From Maledivibacter halophilus (GTDB taxonomy: Bacteria > Bacillota > Clostridia > Peptostreptococcales > Caminicellaceae): a DNA stretch of 64,000 bases. The notes under the pieces are model-generated. The model searched no databases. It worked only from the letters and a program-made list of their open reading frames with translations, and had not been told where the DNA came from. Location: assembly GCF_900167445.1 (NCBI RefSeq), contig NZ_FUZT01000005.1, positions 301,579 through 365,578 on the forward strand, given 5' to 3'. Position numbers and translations under genes: made by a program. Positions within the stretch are counted from its first letter, which is position 1. Every line of letters begins with the position of its first letter. Shown here one piece after another: positions 16,918 to 25,552 of the stretch.

Positions 16918-18513
16918 ATGAAAAAGAATATTATAAAACCTATGAATGAAGAGTTCAATGAGTATTTACGGGATGAGTCTCGAACCATAGGAAATGCTCA
17001 AAGTATTTCTTTTCCGAAAAATGAGGAGGAAGTAATTGAGATTTTAACAGATTTATATTCAAAGGGAATTCAAATTACTATACAAGGTGGAAGAACAGGT
17101 TTAGCTGCTGGAGCTGTTCCAGACGGTGGTCATATAATGAATCTATCTAAAATGAATAAGGTCTTGGGTATGGATATTGATAAAGATGGATATTTTTATT
17201 TAACATTACAGCCAGGAACTATTCTTTCTAAGCTGAGAAAACAGATAGAAAGTAAAAAGTTTGATAGGGCTAATTGGAATGATGAATCAATGAAAACCTT
17301 TACAAGATTTTGTGAAGCTCCCGAACAATTTTTTACTCCAGACCCTACCGAAGCTTCAGCTACTATTGGAGGTATGGTTGCTTGTAATGCATCAGGAGCA
17401 CGAAGCTATTTATATGGCCCTACAAGGAAACATATTACGGCATTAAAGGTTGTCTTATGTAATGGACAAACATTGTCTGTTCGTAGGGGGGAGACCTTTG
17501 CAAATAGACGCTTGTTAAAACTTACAACAGATCAAGGAGATGATCTTAGTATAAACTTACCTTCTTTTAACATGCCAAAAACCAAAAATGCATCTGGATA
17601 TTACATCAAAGATAATATGGATGCAATAGATTTATTTATTGGTTCAGATGGTACTCTTGGAGTTGTGACAGAAATTGAAGTTAAGCTATTACCTCTGCCA
17701 GAAGCAATTTGGGGTGTAAGCTGCTTCTTTACTAATGAAAACAATGCTATTGAGTTTGTAATGGCAATACGAGAGCAGCTTAAAAATGTAGCGTCAATTG
17801 AATTCTTTGATGGAGATGCCTTGACCATATTACGAAATCAAAAGGAACAAAATCCAGCATTTTCCCGGTTGCCTGTAGTAGATGAAAAAATGAATACAGC
17901 AATATACGTTGAGATACATTGTGAAAATGAAGAAAAAGTAATTCAGGAGTTAATTAGTATTGGTGGTTTAATGAAGGAAATAGGTGGAGATGAAACAGAC
18001 ACTTGGGTTGCTCGTAATGATGCAGACCGCAGTTTATTACTTTTCTTTAGACATGCAGTTCCTGAGAGTGTTAACATGCTAATTGATGAACGAAAAAAAA
18101 CAGAGCCAATTATTACAAAGCTTGGTACAGATATGTCTGTCCCCGATAAGAGCCTAAAGCATATTATGCAAGTTTATCGCCACTCCCTTGATGAATATGA
18201 ATTACAATCAGCAATTTGGGGGCATATTGGAGATAACCATTTACATGTAAATATTCTCCCAAGAAATGAGGAAGATTTTAAGAAGGGTAAGGAGCTCTAT
18301 GCTAAGTGGGCTAATGAAGTAACAAAATTAGGAGGAGCTGTTTCAGCTGAGCATGGCGTTGGTAAGCTCAAAGCAAGCTTTTTAACAGTTATGTATGGAC
18401 AAGAACATATTGATGAAATGGCTAAATTAAAATCAATATTTGATCCAAAGGCATTATTAGGTGCAGGTAATATGTTTGTTCCAAAGAAGGGAGATGAGCT
18501 TACATGCGCATAA
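16918..18513 (+). CDS. FAD-linked 2-hydroxyacid dehydrogenase (LctD/GlcD type), Etf-coupled
   Basis: A 531-residue flavoenzyme of the vanillyl-alcohol-oxidase/PCMH family, like the D-lactate and glycolate dehydrogenases. The N-terminal FAD domain contains GGRTGLAAGAVPDGG (about residue 57-71), TPDPTEASATIGGM and CNASGARSYLYG. The C-terminal domain has the metal/substrate motif WGHIGDNHLHVN and ends with SAEHGVGK. It is the first gene of an operon with etfB and etfA (10-base overlap with etfB), the arrangement of the lactate dehydrogenase/Etf complex of acetogens, where NAD+ and reduced ferredoxin together drive lactate oxidation. It is about 60 residues longer than LctD, with extra sequence near 210-235 and elsewhere. 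The substrate could be lactate or another 2-hydroxyacid; see the GltS gene downstream. Confidence 0.85.
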   Translation: MKKNIIKPMNEEFNEYLRDESRTIGNAQSISFPKNEEEVIEILTDLYSKGIQITIQGGRTGLAAGAVPDGGHIMNLSKMNKVLGMDIDKDGYFYLTLQPGTILSKLRKQIESKKFDRANWNDESMKTFTRFCEAPEQFFTPDPTEASATIGGMVACNASGARSYLYGPTRKHITALKVVLCNGQTLSVRRGETFANRRLLKLTTDQGDDLSINLPSFNMPKTKNASGYYIKDNMDAIDLFIGSDGTLGVVTEIEVKLLPLPEAIWGVSCFFTNENNAIEFVMAIREQLKNVASIEFFDGDALTILRNQKEQNPAFSRLPVVDEKMNTAIYVEIHCENEEKVIQELISIGGLMKEIGGDETDTWVARNDADRSLLLFFRHAVPESVNMLIDERKKTEPIITKLGTDMSVPDKSLKHIMQVYRHSLDEYELQSAIWGHIGDNHLHVNILPRNEEDFKKGKELYAKWANEVTKLGGAVSAEHGVGKLKASFLTVMYGQEHIDEMAKLKSIFDPKALLGAGNMFVPKKGDELTCA

Positions 18514-19283
18514 TTGTTTGTATAAAACAAGTTCCATCAACTAATGAGGTACGTCTTCATCCAGTTCACAACACAATAATGAGGGATGGCCGACAGTCAG
18601 TAATTAATCCATTTGATACCTATGCAATAGAAGAAGCGCTGCAGATTAAGGAACAGCATGAAGGAGAAGTAATTGCAGTAAGTATGGGTATTCCAGCTAC
18701 TGAAAGATTATTAAGGGATGCAGAGAGCCGAGGAGTTGATCGTGCAGTCCTTTTATCAGATCGAAGCTTTGCAGGTGCCGATACATTAGCAACAGCATAC
18801 ACTTTATCCCTTGGAATTAAGGAAATAGATAACTTTGATTTAATTTTATGTGGAAAGATGGCAGTGGATGGTGATACCGCTCAGATTGGACCTGAGTTAG
18901 CTGAAAATTTGGGGATTCCCCACGTTACTGATGTTTGTGAGCTTATAAAGGTTTCTAAATCCCAAATTGTTTGTAAAAAAATCACAGACTACGGACATCA
19001 AATACTTAAAGTAAAGCTGCCTGCTCTTATTACAGTTGTAAAAGATATCAATATGCCTCGTCTTCCATCTATACAAGGTGTAATTTTCGGATTAACAGCT
19101 CCCTTTGAAATAAAGGATGCAGCAGCATTAAACGCAGACGAAAATCGCATCGGACTTAAAGGTTCGCCAACACAAGTAGTTAAAACATATATACCCAAAA
19201 GACAAAATGAAGCAATTGAACTTAAGGGTGATGCTGAAACTCAGGCAGAATTAATTAAAGATTTACTAAAAGAGGTGTTATAA
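18504..19283 (+). CDS. etfB: Electron transfer flavoprotein, beta subunit
   Basis: A 259-residue EtfB/FixA protein. It starts MRIIVCIKQVPST and has CGKMAVDGDTAQIGPELA near residue 113-130, the loop that binds nucleotide and, in bifurcating Etfs, the second FAD. With EtfA and the dehydrogenase it would pass electrons between NAD(H), ferredoxin and the 2-hydroxyacid. Its ATG lies within the end of the upstream gene (10-base overlap), indicating translational coupling. Only one base separates it from etfA. Confidence 0.93.
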   Translation: MRIIVCIKQVPSTNEVRLHPVHNTIMRDGRQSVINPFDTYAIEEALQIKEQHEGEVIAVSMGIPATERLLRDAESRGVDRAVLLSDRSFAGADTLATAYTLSLGIKEIDNFDLILCGKMAVDGDTAQIGPELAENLGIPHVTDVCELIKVSKSQIVCKKITDYGHQILKVKLPALITVVKDINMPRLPSIQGVIFGLTAPFEIKDAAALNADENRIGLKGSPTQVVKTYIPKRQNEAIELKGDAETQAELIKDLLKEVL

Positions 19284-19284
19284 C

Positions 19285-20463
19285 ATGTCAGGATTAAAAA
19301 TAGACTATGAAAAATGTGTTGGTTGTGGACTTTGTGTTAAAAGCTGTACATCAAATGCATTAGAAATCAAAGATAAAAAAGCTTTAGTTAATGAAAAGTG
19401 TGTACTCTGCGGAATTTGTGTTGATACTTGTCCTTTTAATGCTATTTCTATTGAAAAGGAGCAAGCCATAGATAATGACCTATCTGAGTATAGTAATATA
19501 TGGGTATTCGCTGAGCAACATATGGGTAAGGTTTTACCAGTTGCATATGAATTATTAAGCAAAGGAAAGGAGCTTTCTAGGAAAAAAGACTGTAAGCTTG
19601 CAGCAATATTATTTGGAAAAGATATGAAATCAGAGGCTGAGAAACTAATAGCTCAGGGGGCAGATAAGGTTTTTCTTTGTGAAGATGGCCGTCTAAAGCA
19701 CAATCTTGATGAAATTTATGTAGAGCTGTTTGATATGCTTATTAAAAAGCATAAACCAGAAATTTTTCTATTTGGAGCAACAGGCTTTGGACGTTCTGTT
19801 GCACCAAGAATTGCAGCTAGAATACGAACAGGATTAACAGCAGATTGTACAGTTTTAGAGATTGACAAGGACACAGGCTTGTTAAAGCAAACTAGACCAG
19901 CATTTGGAGGAAATCTGATGGCCACAATTATTTGTCCAAATCATAGACCACAGATGGCTACAGTTCGTCCAGGTATAATGCCTATTCAAGAGCCTGACCC
20001 TTCACGAAGTGGTGAAATTATTAATGTTTCTTTAAATGAGAACAAAAATTCTAATATAGATATAGTTGAAGAAATTTTAGCTGAAAAAGCAGAAACAATT
20101 GCAGATGCAAAAATAATTGTATCTGCAGGACGTGGAATTGGTTCACAGAAGAATTTAGCTCTAGTTAATAGATTAGCAGAATCAATTGGTGGGAATGTAG
20201 GTGTTAGTCGTCCATTAGTAGATATGGGATGGAGCGAGTATAAACACCAAATAGGACAGACCGGCTTTACAGTAGCCCCCGATTTGCTTATTACTTTTGG
20301 CATATCCGGTGCTATTCAGCATCTTGCAGGTATTAGCGGTGCAAAAAAAATCATAGCAGTCAACTCTGACCCAGATGCACCAATATTTTCAATAGCTCAT
20401 TACAAAATAGTTGGTGATTGTGTAGAAATTATTAAGAAATTAATTACTATTCTAGAAAAATAA
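19285..20463 (+). CDS. etfA: Electron transfer flavoprotein, alpha subunit with N-terminal ferredoxin domain
   Basis: A 392-residue EtfA. The first 60 residues are a 2[4Fe-4S] ferredoxin domain (CVGCGLCVKSC, then CVLCGICVDTC). This extension is found in the LctC and CarE subunits of acetogens and argues for a flavin-based electron bifurcation or confurcation role. The middle is the Etf beta-alpha domain, and the C-terminal FAD domain has GRGIGSQKN, SRPLVDMGW, QIGQTG and VNSDPDAPIF. It is the third gene of the dehydrogenase/Etf operon, with a strong hairpin 84 bases after it. Confidence 0.93.
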   Translation: MSGLKIDYEKCVGCGLCVKSCTSNALEIKDKKALVNEKCVLCGICVDTCPFNAISIEKEQAIDNDLSEYSNIWVFAEQHMGKVLPVAYELLSKGKELSRKKDCKLAAILFGKDMKSEAEKLIAQGADKVFLCEDGRLKHNLDEIYVELFDMLIKKHKPEIFLFGATGFGRSVAPRIAARIRTGLTADCTVLEIDKDTGLLKQTRPAFGGNLMATIICPNHRPQMATVRPGIMPIQEPDPSRSGEIINVSLNENKNSNIDIVEEILAEKAETIADAKIIVSAGRGIGSQKNLALVNRLAESIGGNVGVSRPLVDMGWSEYKHQIGQTGFTVAPDLLITFGISGAIQHLAGISGAKKIIAVNSDPDAPIFSIAHYKIVGDCVEIIKKLITILEK

Positions 20464-20546
20464 GATTATAGTGCTGTTTATCTATATAAATCAGTTCTTT
20501 TCTTAAGTTATTTTATTGTAGGTCATTTCCCCAAGAAAAATCTGAC

Positions 20547-20583
20547 CAAAACTTAGGGACTTGATGTCCCTAAGTTTTGATTT
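20547..20583 (+). terminator. Terminator after the dehydrogenase/Etf operon
   Basis: CAAAACTTAGGGAC pairs perfectly with GTCCCTAAGTTTTG around a five-base loop. The T-tail is weak (ATTTAG), so some read-through into gltS is possible. The rest of the 311-base gap to gltS shows no other feature. Confidence 0.75.
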
Positions 20584-20774
20584 AGAGAATCACATTATTA
20601 CAATATAAAATATGTAATTTCCTTATATTACATTCCATTATTGGTATTAAAATCAATTACTATTTAGCTTTCTAAATTTCTGAATATTTATAAAGATTAA
20701 CAATTTTAGGTTTAATAAATTTTAGCGTTATATATCTATAACTGAATTAAAAATCTTATTAAGAGGGTGTTTAA

Positions 20775-21983
20775 ATGGAAGCTATAAAGTTTGATATGAC
20801 TCAAACACTTTTTATTGCAGTGCTATTGTTGATTTTTGGTAATTACATAAGGAGTAAAGTTCCTTTTTTAATAAAATACTGTATTCCTGGTCCTGTAGTT
20901 GGAGGATTAATATTTGCAGTATTGGCACTTATATTAAAGCAAACTGGAATTATTACATTTAGTTTTGATACTACCTTGCAAAAATTCTTTATGAATTTAT
21001 TTTTTACAGCCACTGGATTTGGGGCAAGTATGGCTCTTTTAAAAAAAGGTGGAAAAATGGTTGTGATTTTCTTGATTTTAGCTGCAGCTTTAGCATTTTT
21101 ACAAAATACCGTTGCAGTATTATTAGCGGGAATTTTACATGTAAACCCAATGATAGCTTTGATGACAGGTTCTATTCCTTTGACAGGGGGACATGGTAAT
21201 GCAGCTGCCTTTGCACCAATAGCAGAAGAAATGGGTTATCAAGGTGCTGTTACTGTTGCTGTTGCTGCGGCAACATTTGGATTGGTGGCTGGTTCAATTA
21301 TGGGTGGCCCTATTGCAAACAATCTAATACAAAAAAAAGGACTTTTTAATATCAAATTACAAGAGAGCTATCAAGAAAAAGAATCTAGTGACCAAGGAAA
21401 GCTTCAAGGGTATGGTTTTGATTCCAAAAAATTATCCAAAGGGTTCTATTTAATTTTTATTGGTTTAGGTATAGGTTCTATTTTTCATATTATATTTAAA
21501 ATTCTGTTACCAAGTGTTACGCTGCCTATCCATGTAATGGGAATGCTAGGCGGTGTCATAATGAGGATTGTAATGGATATAAAGAAAATTGAGGTTCCTG
21601 ATAAAGAAATAGATACAATTGGAGGTGTAAGCTTAGGAGTTTTTGTTTCAATGGCAGTATATACAATGAGATTATGGGAGCTTGCGGAATTGGCATTACC
21701 CCTAATTATACTTCTATTTACCCAATTAATTTTAATCTTCTTATTTGTACGTTTTATTACTTTTAACGTTATGGGTAGGGACTATAATGCTGCAGTAATT
21801 ACAGCTGGCCACGTTGGCTTTGGCTTAGGAGCAGTACCTGTGTCTATGGCAAATATGACAACATTAAGTGAAAAATATGCATATTCAAAAATTGCATTTT
21901 TTGTAGTACCAATTATTGGTGGACTATTTAGTAACTTCACCAATGCTGCTATTATTACATTCTTTATGAATTTAGCAGGATAA
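20775..21983 (+). CDS. gltS: GltS-type sodium/dicarboxylate (glutamate) symporter
   Basis: A 402-residue polytopic membrane protein of the ESS/GltS family, which in Escherichia coli imports glutamate with sodium. It has two inverted five-helix halves separated by a hydrophilic loop at about residues 185-220. Each half has a glycine-rich reentrant motif: TGSIPLTGGHGNAAAFAP near 132-149 and TAGHVGFGLGAVP near 340. GAGGGTG precedes the ATG. It lies 311 bases after etfA in the same direction. The pairing suggests that the dehydrogenase acts on something related to glutamate, such as 2-hydroxyglutarate, or that the symporter takes up a hydroxyacid; this is inference. Confidence 0.88.
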   Translation: MEAIKFDMTQTLFIAVLLLIFGNYIRSKVPFLIKYCIPGPVVGGLIFAVLALILKQTGIITFSFDTTLQKFFMNLFFTATGFGASMALLKKGGKMVVIFLILAAALAFLQNTVAVLLAGILHVNPMIALMTGSIPLTGGHGNAAAFAPIAEEMGYQGAVTVAVAAATFGLVAGSIMGGPIANNLIQKKGLFNIKLQESYQEKESSDQGKLQGYGFDSKKLSKGFYLIFIGLGIGSIFHIIFKILLPSVTLPIHVMGMLGGVIMRIVMDIKKIEVPDKEIDTIGGVSLGVFVSMAVYTMRLWELAELALPLIILLFTQLILIFLFVRFITFNVMGRDYNAAVITAGHVGFGLGAVPVSMANMTTLSEKYAYSKIAFFVVPIIGGLFSNFTNAAIITFFMNLAG

Positions 21984-22123
21984 CGTTATCAAAAATTTTT
22001 CAATTTATAATTTTTAATGTATCATAGGATTTGATATATATATGAGAAGGTTATATGTAATTGAAGAGAAATAATTGAAGAAAAACTTAAGAATTTAAGA
22101 ACTGAAAAGAATCATACATATTT

Positions 22124-22153
22124 AAAAACTACTGAGTACTCAGTAGTTTTTTA
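22124..22153 (+). terminator. Palindromic terminator after gltS
   Basis: AAAAACTACTGAG / CTCAGTAGTTTTT, a near-perfect palindrome with a run of six Ts, about 140 bases after the gltS stop. Confidence 0.75.
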
Positions 22154-22261
22154 AATAATACATAAATTTTACATTTCAATAATACACATAAAAGTGTGTA
22201 TGTTGTATAAGTTATAAATAGATGTTCATCATATTTTAGGACTTTAATAATTGAACATGCA

Positions 22262-22987
22262 CTATTCCTCAGGCTCATCCCAATTGTGATACACGTTTTG
22301 AACATCATCACAGTCCTCAAGAAGGTCTATAAGTCTTCTCATTTTCTTGATTTGATCTTCATCAGTAAGACTGGTCATAGTTTGTGGTAGATATCTAAGC
22401 TCTGCCATTGAAAACTCATAGCCGGCCTTACTAAGTTCATTTCTTACAGCTGCAAAGTCAGCTACTTCAGTATAAATCTCAAAATGTGTTTCCTCAGCAG
22501 TAAAATCCTCTGCCCCTGCTTCAAGGGCCTCCATCATCATTTCTTCTTCGTCCATTTCATCGGTTCTATCTATTACAAGAACGCCTTTACGATCAAACAT
22601 AAAGGATACACATCCGTTGGCTCCAAGATTTCCATCACATTTTGAAAAATAACTTCTAACATCGGCTGCTGCTCTATTTTTATTATCAGTTAGTATTTCA
22701 ACTAATACTGCAATTCCACCTGGACCATAGCCTTCGTAGGTGAACTCTTCAAAGATAACACCTTCAAGCTCTCCTGCACCTTTTTTTATTGCTCTATCAA
22801 TATTATCATTTGGCATATTTTCAGCCTTTGCCTTTTCTATGGCTGTCTGAAGTGATGCATTATATTCTGGATCGGATCCACCTTCCCTTGCAGCAACCAT
22901 TATATATCTTCCAAGCTTTGTGAATATTTTTGCCTTCTTGGCATCCTGTTTGTTTTTCCTATTTACTATAGTACCTATTCTACCCAT
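22262..22987 (-). CDS. yebC: YebC/PmpR family protein
   Basis: A 241-residue YebC-family protein. It opens with a short form of the basic N-terminus ([16 protein letters not shown]) and has the family signatures [14 protein letters not shown] and [10 protein letters not shown], then an acidic C-terminal domain. The family was long annotated as transcriptional regulators; work on homologues also points to a ribosome-associated role in translating difficult sequences. AGGAGGTAAAT precedes the ATG. nadE ends about 55 bases upstream, so the two may be co-transcribed. Confidence 0.93.
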   Translation of the reverse strand: MGRIGTIVNRKNKQDAKKAKIFTKLGRYIMVAAREGGSDPEYNASLQTAIEKAKAENMPNDNIDRAIKKGAGELEGVIFEEFTYEGYGPGGIAVLVEILTDNKNRAAADVRSYFSKCDGNLGANGCVSFMFDRKGVLVIDRTDEMDEEEMMMEALEAGAEDFTAEETHFEIYTEVADFAAVRNELSKAGYEFSMAELRYLPQTMTSLTDEDQIKKMRRLIDLLEDCDDVQNVYHNWDEPEE

Positions 22988-23042
22988 ATTTACCTCCTAT
23001 ATTAAATTTACTTGAGTTTTTATAGTATATACAGTAATAAAA

Positions 23043-23795
23043 CTAATCATATTTAGGTGGCGATGGGGGCATCTCCCTTTTATGTTGTGTGTTTTTATGA
23101 AGTCTCTCAATTATTTTTCTATGCTCCTGTGGTATTTCCTTACCTTCCAGTAAATCATCAATCATATTATAGGTAGTTCCCATTTCATTTTCATCGGTTT
23201 GACCTTCCCAAAGTCCAGCTGAAGGTGGTCTATCTAATACTGCTTGAGGTACACCAAGATGTCTTGCCCACTCATAGACTTCTCTTTTAGATAAATTTGC
23301 TATTGGAATAATATCTACTCCACCATCTCCATATTTAGTAAAATATCCAGTGTAAAGCTCCGCAGCATTATCTGTTCCTACAACTAAATAATTCAATGAA
23401 TTTGCCACAGTATATAATGTACTCATTCTAATTCTTGCTCTTAAATTTGCATCGGCTAATTTTTTGTTTTTATTATTATATTTATATTTTATAAGTTCAT
23501 TAGATACCTTGTTTAGTAAATTATCTTGCTCATCTGACAAATCTATAACAATATGTTTTAATCCAGCAGCTTTAGCAACTTCAACAGCATCCTTCTTATC
23601 ATTTTCATTACTTTTACAAGGCATTATAACCCCCATAGAATTTTCAGGAAATGCTTTTTTAATAAGAAAACCAACAACTGATGAATCAATCCCTCCAGAA
23701 AGTCCTACGACCAATCCATTTGTTCCAGACTCCTCAACTTTTTTTCTTAACCAATTAATCACATAATTGATTTTTTCATCTTTTGTCCTACCCAT
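23043..23795 (-). CDS. nadE: NH3-dependent NAD(+) synthetase
   Basis: A 250-residue enzyme that amidates nicotinate adenine dinucleotide to NAD+ with ATP and ammonia. The PP-loop is GLSGGIDSSVVG (about residue 32-43); GTDNAAELYTGYFTKYGDGG and PIANLSKREVYEWA are the deamido-NAD- and ATP-site segments. The length matches the short ammonia-dependent form, without a glutaminase domain. GAGGTGG precedes the ATG. It is the likely first gene of a nadE-yebC unit. Confidence 0.95.
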   Translation of the reverse strand: MGRTKDEKINYVINWLRKKVEESGTNGLVVGLSGGIDSSVVGFLIKKAFPENSMGVIMPCKSNENDKKDAVEVAKAAGLKHIVIDLSDEQDNLLNKVSNELIKYKYNNKNKKLADANLRARIRMSTLYTVANSLNYLVVGTDNAAELYTGYFTKYGDGGVDIIPIANLSKREVYEWARHLGVPQAVLDRPPSAGLWEGQTDENEMGTTYNMIDDLLEGKEIPQEHRKIIERLHKNTQHKREMPPSPPKYD

Positions 23796-24010
23796 TTTAC
23801 CACCTCATATTTTTAAAAATATTATACAATTTTTAGTAAAACCCAAAGTATCCATGGAGTAAAGTTTCTATTTAAATTGGATGTCTATAATAAATTATTA
23901 TAACATAATTCATAAACTATTCCATAAAAAAGTATAAATCTCTCTTTATATCATATTATTATCAAATTTGATTTTGTTATTTGCCAAATCATATTCCTAC
24001 AATTTCCATA

Positions 24011-24042
24011 ATATAAGCTCTGCCATATGGCAGAGCTTATAT
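24011..24042. terminator. Perfect palindrome after the phage-like gene
   Basis: ATATAAGCTCTGCC / GGCAGAGCTTATAT forms a 14-bp stem around a four-base loop just past the stop at 24049. It lacks a T-tract. It probably ends the phage-like transcript. Confidence 0.6.
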
Positions 24043-24048
24043 TACCCT

Positions 24049-24390
24049 TTACACAAACATAATCATTTTCATAGCTGCCTTAGCTTCAGCACTGGGAGCT
24101 ACAGGCAAAGCTGCCTCTTTAACAAATCCAAATATAGTTACTAGTACAGTTTCTGTTACATTTGAATATGTTAAATTAACATCCCTGTAAACTACTCCAT
24201 AAGCACTTGAATCATTTACTTTCTTTCCTTCTTTACTTAAAATAGTTCCAGCCTTGAGTATTCTTTTACCATTTTCTATAGGTACATCTGAGGCTTTCAC
24301 CTTTACAGTAGTATTTTGAAATAGTTCTTCAGCTAATTCCAATATTGTTTTTTCCTTACCAAATATAGTTGTTGACCTTTCATAACTCAT
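24049..24390 (-). CDS. Phage head decoration (gpD-like) protein, relic of a prophage
   Basis: A 113-residue protein that looks like the small capsid-decoration proteins of siphophages: a beta-rich middle with ILKAGTILSKEGKKV, YGVVYRDVNL and TVLVTIFGFV, and an Ala-rich end. It has a proper start whose ATG overlaps the end of a broken upstream reading frame, as in phage head operons. No other intact phage gene is nearby, so it is an isolated survivor of a decayed prophage. The match is by general pattern; a different phage structural family is possible. Confidence 0.6.
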   Translation of the reverse strand: MSYERSTTIFGKEKTILELAEELFQNTTVKVKASDVPIENGKRILKAGTILSKEGKKVNDSSAYGVVYRDVNLTYSNVTETVLVTIFGFVKEAALPVAPSAEAKAAMKMIMFV

Positions 24391-24577
24391 TAATAATTCC
24401 CCCTATTTTTAAAAATTTATTTTGGTTTTCTGTAGCTTTTAAAGCTTTTACTCTTTCTTTATCTCCTCTTTCACCTAAACTCATTTCTCCAATAGCTTTT
24501 GTCTCCAACAATACCTAAATCACATTCTCTTATGTTTCTAGTACCTCTTGTAGTCTCCTTATCAAGTCAATATCCAT
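24380..24577 (-). pseudogene. Broken phage head-operon gene
   Basis: From the ATG at 24577 the frame reads MDIDLIRRLQEVLET, TAA, ENVI, TAG, then VLLETKAIGEMSLGERG and onwards to IGGIINEL and a TGA that overlaps the start of the decoration gene. The text around the two stops is clearly protein-like and the ATGA-type overlap is intact, so this is a gene inactivated by point mutations. A further remnant, an AGGAGG-led ORF starting MNMGLLEYLKIK and stopping at once, lies just upstream at about 24609-24647. Confidence 0.6.
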
Positions 24578-24741
24578 CACTTTCTTTTAATTTTTTCTCA
24601 AAGCTATTTTACTTTATTTTTAAATATTCTAATAATCCCATATTCATTTACCTCCTATCTTTTATTACATAAAAAAACATCCTAATTAGGACGTTAATCA
24701 ATCTTGTTCATTTGGAATATACTAAGCTGTTTTAAATTTCA

Positions 24742-25032
24742 TTATATTTTTTTAGCTTCTTCAATAATTAAATTAATTTCATTATCTTTTGTTCCTTCTA
24801 GCTCATGGATTATATTATTGTCCTGAATATCTAATAGTATCAACTTTTCTTTATTTATAAACTTATGTTAATCCCTATAAATTTGATTTGGTTTCTTAGA
24901 ATATTCTTCATCTATATCTAGGTAGTCATTCGACTTTATATTAGACAACTTATCTTTAATATTTGTCTTTATTATACCACTTTTATCCTTTTACATGTCA
25001 GATATAACAGTATTTATTGTATTATTTTCTCC
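24742..25032 (-). pseudogene. Degenerate reading frame with two internal stops
   Basis: A minus-strand frame of 97 codons interrupted twice by TAA. The segments read SNDYLDIDEEYSKK, then INKEKLILLDIQDNN, HELEGTKDNEINL and IIEEAKKI. The acidic/Lys-rich composition is coding-like and the frame is kept across the stops. It lies directly upstream of the phage remnants and is probably part of the same decayed element. Product unknown. Confidence 0.4.
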
Positions 25033-25107
25033 TTAAATCCAATTTCTTAATTATATACTTATTTTATCCATAGATTTAGATGTTTGGGAACATAATCATT
25101 AAGGTAT

Positions 25108-25170
25108 CAAATTGCATAATTACCTTCTCAAAAAACTACCCACTACATGTTGTTTTGAAATCTTCTAACC
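25108..25170 (+). repeat. Dispersed intergenic repeat, family B, copy 1
   Basis: AAATTGCATAATTACCTTCT followed by AAAAAACTACCCACTACATG and a TTTTGAAATC end. Related copies stand at 40377-40440 and 57449-57520, with a short piece near 13570. All are intergenic. Confidence 0.6.
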
Positions 25171-25402
25171 ATTTTAACTGCTATACAAATGATAAGACTA
25201 GGTTCCTTTAAGAAATTTCATATAATAATTATTATATTGATTGCTCTTAATCTAATTTTAATGATATTTCTGCCCTCTATCTTGAGTAATTTATTTCTAA
25301 AAATACTACATATGTAAAATAGTCTTAAAGATAGGAAAAATTGGTGATATAATGAAACTAAATAGGACTAATCAATCGGTATTCTTAATCTAGTATTAGA
25401 AC

Positions 25403-25425
25403 TGACAGGGGACGGTTCTTTGTCA
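25403..25425. repeat. Short REP-like palindromic element
   Basis: TGACAGGGGACGG followed by TTCTTTGTCA; the ends are complementary. Elements with this GGGGACGGTTCTTTG core occur widely in clostridia, often near rearranged DNA. GGGTGGGACACGGTACC, a second element of the same style, follows at 25451-25467. No gene is seen between 25033 and 25552. Confidence 0.5.
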
Positions 25426-25552
25426 TGCTAAGTCTTAATAGACTAAATTCGGGTGGGACACGGTACCTTTTATTTCTTATCATTTAACATATGCAAAACT
25501 TCATTATCCCTTTAGTAAATTTAAAGGTTTTTTTGCTGAAACAAATAGATAT

